Shown in pieces: positions 45,225-52,888 of a stretch of 64,000 nucleotides of DNA. Position 1 is the first letter of the stretch. Each line of letters starts with the position of its first letter. The stretch covers positions 1-64,000 of the forward strand of contig NZ_LIVM01000004.1 of NCBI RefSeq assembly GCF_001418685.1. Reading direction: 5' to 3'. Made by a program: the position numbers and the translations under genes. A model generated the notes under the pieces. That model made no database searches. It was given only the letters and a program-made list of their open reading frames with translations, and was not told where the DNA came from. Source of the stretch: Apibacter mensalis (GTDB lineage: Bacteria > Bacteroidota > Bacteroidia > Flavobacteriales > Weeksellaceae).

Positions 45225-47030
45225 ATGAAAACCACTACAAACTATGAGAAATACAATAATCAATCATTTCAGCTAAACCCGCCTGAAAAAGAACCTCGTT
45301 ATTATGCTAAATACGGAGGAGTAAAAGATGAAATGTATGGAAATTCACACTTGGTTTCCGTAAAAATATACATAAACGAAACCGAATATTTTACCAAAAC
45401 CAGCATTAAATTAGAGCTTAAACAAAAGCTTAATGAATTACATACCTTTACTCTGTATTGTGATCCGGATGAATTCGGGGAAAACAAAAAGACCTATTTA
45501 CTGCAAAATACCAAAGAGTTTTTAGGAAAAAAAATAACCTTTGAATTTCGCCAGTATGGTAAAACGGCTTCGATTTTTACCGGAATCATCACACAAATAT
45601 CCATGCCTAAGAAAGAAGGCATCCGTAAACTGGTATTTCGGGGTACCTCTCCCGCCATATTAATGGAGAGCGGCTTACAATGCCGCAGTTTTGAAAACCA
45701 AACCTTGGAGGAGATCATCCAAGAAGTAATCCGACCCTATCCCAAGAATCTAATGAACTTCCATATCAATCCCAATAAAAAAGAACGGTTGGGTTATACA
45801 GTACAATACAACAGTACGGATTTAGAATTTATTCAGCAATTAAGCGAACGCTATGGAGAATATTTTTATTACAACGGAGAACAGTTTTGCTTCAGCTCCT
45901 GGGGAGGGAAGATCGTAGAATTGATGGAAGGCGAAGAGATATATGATTATGAGTTAAAGTTGGGGATACAACCCCAGAATTTTAAGTACACAGCATATGA
46001 TGCTAAACAGAAAACGGACCATACCCTAAATTCCATTCATCAAAACCATTCCCCGTCAACTAATCCCTTTCAACAACATGCCTTGTCGTACTCAAAAAAA
46101 CTGTATAATACAGTACCGCAATCTCATTATGACTACAGCTTATTACAGAACGGAGCTATGGAAATAGAGCAATCAGTAGAGACAGAAAAAAAGAAAAGGC
46201 AGAATTTGGTCTATGTAGAAGCCGTCAGTAACAACCCTCAATTGCGCGTAGGAGATATAGCCAAGATAATGGTATGGATTCCGGAACATGAAATATTTAA
46301 GGACGGGCGCGTGCCGATTGAATCGTATAAAATCACGGAAATCATACACACCTTTGCTGACGGAGAAGGTTATGAAAATACCTTTATCGGGATACCCAAA
46401 GATATGACCGTTCCACCGTATTATAACGGAAGAACATATTCGAAAGCATCAATACAACATGCCACGGTAACAGACAATCAAGATCCGTTGAAAATGGGAA
46501 GAGTGCGCGTACAGTTTAGCTGGCAGAAAGAAAGCAACAGCCAAACCCCGTGGATACAAGTAATACAACCCCATTCCGGAGCAGGGAAAGGGACGTACAT
46601 GAACCCGGAAATAGGCGAGACGGTTTTATGTGCCTTTCATGGAGGTAATGCCGAAGCCCCCGTAGTATTAGGAACGGCCTATAACGTAGGAGAAATAACC
46701 GCCTATTATACCCAAGGCAACGACATAAAAGTGATCCAGACCCGAAGCGGTGTCAAGATTGTTTTTAACGATGCAGAAGGAAGCATCCTATTGGAAGACC
46801 CCAGCGGAAATAAAATTTTTCTGGACGGGAAGGGAAATATAAAAGCAGATGCCCCCGAAACTCTTTTTATGAATGCCAAAAATGTGGTAGTATCAGCCTC
46901 ACAGAATATACAAATGACTGCGGGGGAAAATATTTCCACTACGGCGGGAAAAGATTATACCCTGGCGGCAAACAATATTTTTGAAAGTGTCGGACAAACC
47001 AGATTTTCAGATGCTAAGAATATAATTTAA
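45225..47030 (+). CDS. vgrG: Type VI secretion spike protein VgrG (TssI)
   Basis: 601 residues of the Bacteroidota (subtype iii) VgrG family. VgrG trimers form the tip of the T6SS needle and carry effectors into target cells. The gp27-like part occupies about residues 45-400, with EIIQEVIRPYPKNLMNFHIN, LEFIQQLSERYGEYFYYNGE and LRVGDIAKIMVWIP. The gp5-like OB fold has DPLKMGRVRVQFSW and GTYMNPEIGETVLCAFHGGNAE. The C-terminal beta-helix repeats follow (KNVVVSASQNIQMTAGENISTTAGKDYTLA, here abbreviated from a longer run). No other T6SS gene lies in the window, so this is an accessory vgrG cassette. Downstream lie a putative effector and a lipoprotein. In the same frame, just after the stop, 33 more sense codons follow before the next stop. 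Confidence 0.95.
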   Translation: MKTTTNYEKYNNQSFQLNPPEKEPRYYAKYGGVKDEMYGNSHLVSVKIYINETEYFTKTSIKLELKQKLNELHTFTLYCDPDEFGENKKTYLLQNTKEFLGKKITFEFRQYGKTASIFTGIITQISMPKKEGIRKLVFRGTSPAILMESGLQCRSFENQTLEEIIQEVIRPYPKNLMNFHINPNKKERLGYTVQYNSTDLEFIQQLSERYGEYFYYNGEQFCFSSWGGKIVELMEGEEIYDYELKLGIQPQNFKYTAYDAKQKTDHTLNSIHQNHSPSTNPFQQHALSYSKKLYNTVPQSHYDYSLLQNGAMEIEQSVETEKKKRQNLVYVEAVSNNPQLRVGDIAKIMVWIPEHEIFKDGRVPIESYKITEIIHTFADGEGYENTFIGIPKDMTVPPYYNGRTYSKASIQHATVTDNQDPLKMGRVRVQFSWQKESNSQTPWIQVIQPHSGAGKGTYMNPEIGETVLCAFHGGNAEAPVVLGTAYNVGEITAYYTQGNDIKVIQTRSGVKIVFNDAEGSILLEDPSGNKIFLDGKGNIKADAPETLFMNAKNVVVSASQNIQMTAGENISTTAGKDYTLAANNIFESVGQTRFSDAKNII

Positions 47031-47134
47031 ACATCTAAAAAAGGAACATACGGCAGTGAGGAAGAAAATTTCCATTTAAGAAGTGGTAAAAAAGTTAAAT
47101 CCAACAGTTCTCAAGATACAAGTTTACACTAATT

Positions 47135-48589
47135 ATGGAAGGAGGAAACATAATACGGAAAATAGGGGGAGAGAGTATAAAACAAGCAAAAAAATCTATA
47201 ATATTAGAGTCAACTCATGATAATTTAACCTTATATTCAGCCAAAAAAGTGGAAATGATAGGAAAAAAGGGCGGAGTAGAATACTTGAATGATTATGTAC
47301 CTCCTGCGCCTTTACGTGTGGTAAAACTGGACGGTCCTTTTGATGAAAAAGGCCAAAAAGTTACTGTACTGGAAAAGGAAAAATGGTATATATACAAAGT
47401 AGTGCAATTTAACAGAGGGGCAAAAGAATATGAAATTAAAGACTTAAAGTGGGCAACAAAATTTGATAATCAACCCCTAAATACAGGTTATTCAAATATA
47501 CGAGGATTAAAAGAAGTAAAATTTAATATAGATAAAGAATTTAATTACACCAAATTTGTTGTTTATGCTTACTTTGAGAAGCCTATTGATGAGGTGAGTA
47601 TTGAAAGCAGATTAGATGGTAAATTTTACTATAAAGGCACCAAGCAATGGGGGCAACTGCAAAACGATACCGACAAGGTAAAAGCAATTTTGGATGCCCA
47701 CAACCAAGAGTTTAGATCCAAAGCAGGAAACTCCGGGCAGGCTGCTATATCCCATCTGGAAAAACTTTCCGAAAAGCAAATTCAGAAACTTTATGAAGGC
47801 AACGATTATAAAGGCGGCTTTTTCGGTACCCGAGACGTACTTAAAGAAAATACCGCCAATACCATAGTTCAGAATTTTTATCATGGCAATGGTAAAAAAG
47901 TAAGTTTTGGCCCCGATACCGAAATTTCCAAACGCCTGCACCAATTCAAACCCTTTCAGGACTATTTTTACAATAATTACCTGCAAATGATTAAGTTTGT
48001 ACTGGAAGATCCAAGACTTGATATTCATACGATTGGTAAAGAAGGGATAGAAAGAGTTTTTGGAGAAGATTATTTGGATAAACTTGCATTGTCTAATTTT
48101 ACCGGAGTTAATTACCGCCCTAAAGAATTGGCCGCAGATTTATACATGCGCACGTACAATGAAGAAGGATTCGAGTATTACGGCTTGATGGGAGGCACGC
48201 AAACGGTTAAGGTAGATTTGAAAATAGAAGAAACCCAGCCCGGGCGCTTTAAAATAGACACAACCATGTATATAGGGGATTGGTACGGGTCTGATTGGGG
48301 AGACATTAACGGAGGAAAAGACTATGGAGAAATATATTCCAAACTGATGAATCAATTTACCGATGTAGGGAAAGCCCTGGTGTCTCAAAACATCGCTATT
48401 GCGGCTATGGGCAGCCGACTAAATGAAATGATGGGACATAAAAAAGGGAACATGTCCTGTTTGAATGCCTTTTTCTGGCTTCAATACCATTACGGCTACC
48501 TTCCCGGCTACGAAAAAAACTATAAACCCTTTGAAACCGAACTGGTTTATAAATCCGTAGATTATATAACCATCAACAGCAAGAAATAA
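47135..48589 (+). CDS. Candidate T6SS effector downstream of vgrG
   Basis: 484 residues. The first 160 resemble the tail modules of flavobacterial T6SS cargo: DNLTLYSAKKVEMIGKKGG, then PLRVVKLDGPFDEKGQKV and a segment KDLKWATKFDN. After KGTKQWGQLQ (about residue 175) the sequence changes to an unrecognised C-terminal region of about 300 residues. It includes MYIGDWYGSDWGDINGG, LNEMMGHKKGNMSCLNAFFW and YHYGYLPGYEKNYKPFETEL. There is no signal peptide and no catalytic motif I can name. The layout (constant carrier, variable toxin) and the position after vgrG and before a lipoprotein support an effector role. Toxin chemistry is unknown. Confidence 0.7.
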   Translation: MEGGNIIRKIGGESIKQAKKSIILESTHDNLTLYSAKKVEMIGKKGGVEYLNDYVPPAPLRVVKLDGPFDEKGQKVTVLEKEKWYIYKVVQFNRGAKEYEIKDLKWATKFDNQPLNTGYSNIRGLKEVKFNIDKEFNYTKFVVYAYFEKPIDEVSIESRLDGKFYYKGTKQWGQLQNDTDKVKAILDAHNQEFRSKAGNSGQAAISHLEKLSEKQIQKLYEGNDYKGGFFGTRDVLKENTANTIVQNFYHGNGKKVSFGPDTEISKRLHQFKPFQDYFYNNYLQMIKFVLEDPRLDIHTIGKEGIERVFGEDYLDKLALSNFTGVNYRPKELAADLYMRTYNEEGFEYYGLMGGTQTVKVDLKIEETQPGRFKIDTTMYIGDWYGSDWGDINGGKDYGEIYSKLMNQFTDVGKALVSQNIAIAAMGSRLNEMMGHKKGNMSCLNAFFWLQYHYGYLPGYEKNYKPFETELVYKSVDYITINSKK

Positions 48590-48590
48590 C

Positions 48591-49202
48591 ATGAAATCTA
48601 CACTACTTTTCTTGTACTCCATGCTCCTTTCTGTTTTGGTAAGCTGTTCTCCACCCAAAAAGCCCCTAGGGAAACCCAACATACATCATTTACGGGATAA
48701 TTATCTTGGTCATTATTATGTATTTGATAATTTTCAGGATAACGAAAATTGCATTAAATACCTGTTTAACTTTGCTGAGAAGAATAAGGGCTATCTGATA
48801 ATTATGACCCATAAAGATATGTATGAATTTGATGACAATATAGCTTTCATTAAAGATACGGCTTCTCATAAGTTCATTTTTAATAGAGAAGATAATCAGG
48901 GTAATGATACAAACACCCGAAATTTTAGAATTAGTGTAAATTATTTAAAAAAAACCAAGCTACATTTTAAAATAGAACAAGGAATAAATAAAGATAAACT
49001 TCCCGTAAAAAAATTATCAACTGATTTTGATAGCCTCAATGTCAACATCGTACAGAATTTTTTGGATTACTCTTATGATGATTATGAAACACAAAAACAA
49101 TCCGAAAAATATATTTATGAATTATACAATAAAAAAGACTCGCTTAAAATCAGGCAAGTTTACCACAATTTCGGAAAATGGTTTGAAATAGATATTTTAT
49201 AA
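48591..49202 (+). CDS. Putative immunity lipoprotein
   Basis: 203 residues. A lipoprotein signal (LLFLYSMLLSVLVSC, lipobox VSC at residue 19) is followed by a soluble domain with no family I know. The gene starts one base after the effector stop, so it is translationally coupled. A lipidated partner in the periplasm, paired with an effector gene, is the usual form of T6SS immunity against toxins acting in the periplasm or membrane. This role is inferred from position only. Confidence 0.65.
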   Translation: MKSTLLFLYSMLLSVLVSCSPPKKPLGKPNIHHLRDNYLGHYYVFDNFQDNENCIKYLFNFAEKNKGYLIIMTHKDMYEFDDNIAFIKDTASHKFIFNREDNQGNDTNTRNFRISVNYLKKTKLHFKIEQGINKDKLPVKKLSTDFDSLNVNIVQNFLDYSYDDYETQKQSEKYIYELYNKKDSLKIRQVYHNFGKWFEIDIL

Positions 49203-49211
49203 TGATGAGTA

Positions 49212-49391
49212 TTTAAAATAGACACAACCATGTATATTGGGGATTGGTACGGGGTTTATTCAGCTCCAACAAGCGGAAAGACTCCGGGAGGTCGTCTTGA
49301 GGGAGGAATGTTTATTTTTGAAAAAGGTAAAAACCAAGAAAAGAATAATATGAAATACTGTAAAATGATCGTTATTAATAAATTAGTATAA
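49212..49391 (+). pseudogene. Orphan effector fragment A
   Basis: The frame starts within FKIDTTMYIGDWYG, nearly identical in DNA to the effector's segment (about 48250-48292). It then diverges (VYSAPTSGKTPGGRLEGG) and stops after 59 codons. It has no start of its own in the matched part. It looks like the remains of a replaced effector C-terminus. Confidence 0.7.
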
Positions 49392-49414
49392 GTTTTATCT
49401 GTTTTTACTACCAA

Positions 49415-49681
49415 GAATTAAATTTCACAAAATTTGTTGTTTATGCTTACTTTGAGAAACCTATTGATGAGGTGAGTATTAAAAGCCAACTAAAAGATGG
49501 TAAATTCTACTATAAAGGCACCAAGCAATGGGGGCAATTGCAAAAATATAAAACCGATGGAGAATTAGATTTTTCTGCTAAGTATGATAGAATAACAAAT
49601 AAAGATATAGAATTAAATGCTAACAGTCAGGGTAAAAAAGCTTATAAAATGTTTGTAGATTGGGGGAAGAAACAGGTTTAA
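49415..49681 (+). pseudogene. Orphan effector fragment B
   Basis: NFTKFVVYAYFEKPIDEVSI and KFYYKGTKQWGQLQ are almost identical to the effector's carrier (about 47540-47660). After them the sequence changes to a different tail, YKTDGELDFSAKYDRITNKD, ending at 49681. It is a carrier-to-tail junction of another effector. A short open frame from the ATG at 49684 (29 codons) may belong to the same debris. Confidence 0.75.
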
Positions 49682-49842
49682 AGATGTCAAAATTCTATTA
49701 TGAAAGTAGTATTACCGGTACACGCAAAGTGTTATCTGATAACAGACCCATCAAACCTTTTCTGATTTTATGAGATTGTATTTCAGTTGTCATTTAAAAT
49801 ATAAAAGCTGAAATGGTAGGTTATAAATGTATAATGAATAAA

Positions 49843-49866
49843 TAGTTCCTGAAATTTCAGGAACTA
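49843..49866. terminator. 24-bp perfect palindrome, likely terminator of the gpsA-like gene
   Basis: TAGTTCCTGAAA and its exact complement form a perfect 24-bp palindrome. It lies 46 bp after the leftward gpsA-like stop and is followed on the minus strand by TTTATTCATT. It could equally be a binding site; no clean T-run supports the terminator. Confidence 0.5.
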
Positions 49867-49912
49867 CTTGGGTTAATTAGTACAACTATGGTGAAATTTA
49901 AAATCTATGTCT

Positions 49913-50959
49913 TTAAGGTTTTTGGGGGAGAACTGCTTCGGAAAGCACTCGTACCACCGATCTTTCAGTTCCGGCTAAAATCTCATTTACTGCTTGTAAT
50001 AACGTCATTTTTTCTTTAAGATGAGGAGCTGATTGCTCAACTAATTTGGCGGCGAGACTTGCTGCCGGAACTCCTTCTACAGTTTGTTCTAAACGATTCA
50101 TTTCTGCTAAGGCATTTTTTGCGCTTTCGCCTCTTCCTATCCTTACACCATATACTTTATTTCTACCCGATAATCCGGTTACTTCCAGGTCACCTACTCC
50201 GGGCAGACCGAATGCAGTTTCCATTCGAGCACCTAACGCTTGTCCCAATAAGGACATTTCTTTGATTGCACGACTAAACGTTGCGGCTTTTAAATTATGA
50301 TGGGGGAATCCTGTTCCTTCTTCAAGACCGTCTGCAATTCCTAAAGCTATGGCATATACATTCTTCATGGGAGCACAGATTTCTACTCCGATCTCATCGT
50401 CGGTTGCTTCAATGCAATAAACCTCTGTTCGTGCTTCTTGGGCATACTTGCGTGAAACTTCCAGATCTTTGCATCCGAAGATGGTGGCGGTGGGTTTGCC
50501 TTCTGCGCATTCGTTTGCTTTTACCGGACCGGCGATTGCCACAATAGGAGGGATTAATACTCCTTTTTGTTTAGCTATGATGCGTATTGCTTCGGGGAGA
50601 AGCTGGATTTTACCATTTTTATCCGGACAAAATCCTTTAGAGGTAAGCCAAAGTGCTTTTGCTTGTGAAATTCCTTTTAATGCTAATTCGGTAACTTTGG
50701 GAACACCTACAGAAGCAACAGACATTACAACAACATCTGCTCCTTCTAATGCTTTATTTAATTCATTGGAGCGATAAAGTTTAACTCCTTTTTCAAGAGG
50801 AATTTGGGTTCTTGGATGAGGTTTACCTGCTTCGCAAACATCAAGTAAGTGACCGTCCAGCCAGGTACCCCATAGTCTCACTTCCCATCCTGCTCTACAT
50901 ACCGGTGTACATAAGGCCGAGCCCATGGCTCCAGCTCCTAATATGGTGATTATTGCCAT
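49913..50959 (-). CDS. GpsA-like NAD(P)-dependent glycerol-3-phosphate dehydrogenase
   Basis: 348 residues. The N-terminal Rossmann motif is ITILGAGAMGSAL. The catalytic and substrate region has VEICAPMKNVYAIALGIADGLEEG and FGLPGVGDLEVTGLSGRNKVYG, as in GpsA. In a standard route it makes sn-glycerol 3-phosphate from dihydroxyacetone phosphate for lipids. The protein deviates from ordinary GpsA in length and in several loops. The gene follows an FGGY kinase gene after 32 bp on the same strand, which suggests a catabolic pair, with the kinase making a sugar or polyol phosphate and this enzyme oxidising it. Composition is richer in G and C than neighbouring genes. Whether it is the genome's only gpsA cannot be told. 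Confidence 0.82.
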   Translation of the reverse strand: MAIITILGAGAMGSALCTPVCRAGWEVRLWGTWLDGHLLDVCEAGKPHPRTQIPLEKGVKLYRSNELNKALEGADVVVMSVASVGVPKVTELALKGISQAKALWLTSKGFCPDKNGKIQLLPEAIRIIAKQKGVLIPPIVAIAGPVKANECAEGKPTATIFGCKDLEVSRKYAQEARTEVYCIEATDDEIGVEICAPMKNVYAIALGIADGLEEGTGFPHHNLKAATFSRAIKEMSLLGQALGARMETAFGLPGVGDLEVTGLSGRNKVYGVRIGRGESAKNALAEMNRLEQTVEGVPAASLAAKLVEQSAPHLKEKMTLLQAVNEILAGTERSVVRVLSEAVLPQKP

Positions 50960-50991
50960 TTTTGTTTATTTTATGGATTATGTTTTTGGTT

Positions 50992-52563
50992 TTATAATTC
51001 TGATTTTGGTGATTCCGGTTTGGTAGAAGGATGTTTTTCTGAAAGCTCATAGAGTTGTTCAAAAATATTTTTTAGTTGCGGATAAAGTTTATGTTGTATT
51101 TCAGCAACTTCTCTATATCTTTCGCATTGAGTTAAATCGGGTTCTATAGTATCACCGAAATGAGCCATATGTTTAGCTGCATGAGCTATGTCGGTGGATC
51201 CGTGTGCTCCTATTCCTGCCATGGCAACTATGGAAGCTCCTAAGGCAGAAATTTCATCTTCTGAACATATTGTAATGGGGAGTCCTATGGAATCGGCCAT
51301 TATTTGTCGCCATAATTTCGATCGGGTTCCGCCGCCCATGGCTCGAATAAATTTTAATTTAACACCGGTTCCTTTTTCAATGGATTCTAAGTTAAATTTC
51401 ATTTCAAAACCGATTGATTCCAGAATGGAACGATACATATGTGCTTTGGAATGAGTTCCTCTCCAGCCGACTACCGCACCTCTTGCTACAGAGTCCCAAT
51501 AAGGACTTTGTACGGCATTCCAGTAAGGTAGGGTTACAAGTCCTTCACAACCCGGAGGAATATGGGAAGCTTCATTATCTAATTTCGGGTCGGGTTCCCC
51601 TAATAATTTAGGATCGCCCAAAGATTGTCTGAACCATCCGGCAAGATATGATCCCGATGATTGTAAAATTTCAAAAACAAAATTCCCTTTAATTCCTGAA
51701 ACATGAGTTCTAAATACTGGATCGCATCTGTATTCAGAGCTTTCAACTCCAGCATTTACGGCAGTACCTAAATTTAAAAAGGCAATATCCGCGGATACGG
51801 CCGCTGCACCTAATCCCGCTGCCTGACCATCTCCCAGTCCTGCGATAACAGGAATCGACTTGGATAATTTCCATTCTGATACCAATTCAGGTTTTAATTC
51901 TTCCATAATTTCTCCGGGAAGAACTAGATCGACCATTTGCTCTCGTGTTACTCCGGCTATATGTAAGAGTTCTTCACTGTAATCAAATTTACGGATGTCT
52001 AATAAGCCTAAAGAATCTGTTGCAGCTACAGAGGAAACCCATTTTCCGGTAAGGTTCCAAGATATATACCCGTGTACTTCTACTAATTTGTGTGCTTGTT
52101 CCAGTATTTCGGGTTCATTTTCTTTTAACCAGGCAATTTTATATATGCCGGGAGTAACGCCCGGAGGTTTACCTGAAAGATTGTGTATGTAGTGAGATCC
52201 GTAAGTTCTAATTTGTTTCGTAGCGCGACCGTCCAGCCAAAGTATCCCATTACGTATAGGTTTTCCGTTTTGACTAAAAGGAGCAAAGCTTTCTCGTTGA
52301 TGAGTTAGTCCTATAGCCGCAACGCGTTCTCTGTCTTTCGAAGAAAGTTTCGATAACACTTCTCCTATGCATTCTTTGGTAGTTTCCCACCATCGGATCG
52401 GATTATGTTCATAAAAATCCATAGCAGGTGTATGGAGTTGTATATTTCTTTTTGCTGTGTGCCAAATGTTACCGTTTTCATCAACGATAATTGCTTTGGT
52501 AGAAGTGGTTGAAGAATCAATGGCAATGACTAAAGGACCGTCTTGTGCTTTTTGGGTGTCCAT
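50992..52563 (-). CDS. FGGY-family carbohydrate kinase
   Basis: 523 residues with the FGGY sugar-kinase fold. The N-terminal phosphate motif is VIAIDSSTTSTKAIIVDENG, followed by AAIGLTHQRESF and ILWLDGRA. The C-terminal ATP domain has IRAMGGGTRSKLWRQIMADSIG, close to the family signature. Substrates in this family include glycerol, xylulose, ribulose, erythritol and others; xylulokinase-like is the best general label. The downstream gpsA-like gene suggests a glycerol-like or tetritol substrate, but this is only inference. There is no transporter gene beside it. Confidence 0.85.
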   Translation of the reverse strand: MDTQKAQDGPLVIAIDSSTTSTKAIIVDENGNIWHTAKRNIQLHTPAMDFYEHNPIRWWETTKECIGEVLSKLSSKDRERVAAIGLTHQRESFAPFSQNGKPIRNGILWLDGRATKQIRTYGSHYIHNLSGKPPGVTPGIYKIAWLKENEPEILEQAHKLVEVHGYISWNLTGKWVSSVAATDSLGLLDIRKFDYSEELLHIAGVTREQMVDLVLPGEIMEELKPELVSEWKLSKSIPVIAGLGDGQAAGLGAAAVSADIAFLNLGTAVNAGVESSEYRCDPVFRTHVSGIKGNFVFEILQSSGSYLAGWFRQSLGDPKLLGEPDPKLDNEASHIPPGCEGLVTLPYWNAVQSPYWDSVARGAVVGWRGTHSKAHMYRSILESIGFEMKFNLESIEKGTGVKLKFIRAMGGGTRSKLWRQIMADSIGLPITICSEDEISALGASIVAMAGIGAHGSTDIAHAAKHMAHFGDTIEPDLTQCERYREVAEIQHKLYPQLKNIFEQLYELSEKHPSTKPESPKSEL

Positions 52564-52888
52564 AGTTTATAATTTTTTTGTGGTTTTAGTTTAATTGAAA
52601 GTCAATTAGACAAATATATTTACTAAATCGAAAGTAGGCAAGAATTAAACGAAATTTTTTTTACAAATATCGATAACTAAGGAAGTGTATCGAAAGTAAA
52701 ATGTTTTTAAAAAGAAACTTTTTGAAATCTGAACAAATACATTTAATTTTTTTTGGTATAAAAGACAGATAATTTCAATAAGTTTAAAAAATATTATCGT
52801 TAACTATTTTTTGATAAAAAATAAATGATTAAAAGAACGTGGAAAATGTTTACGGTTTATTGATATATCATTAAAAAATAATTATCAG
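52564..52888. other. Intergenic region upstream of the kinase gene
   Basis: An AT-rich spacer between the stop of mutS and the start of the kinase gene, both on the minus strand. No gene or clear regulatory element is seen. Confidence 0.5.
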
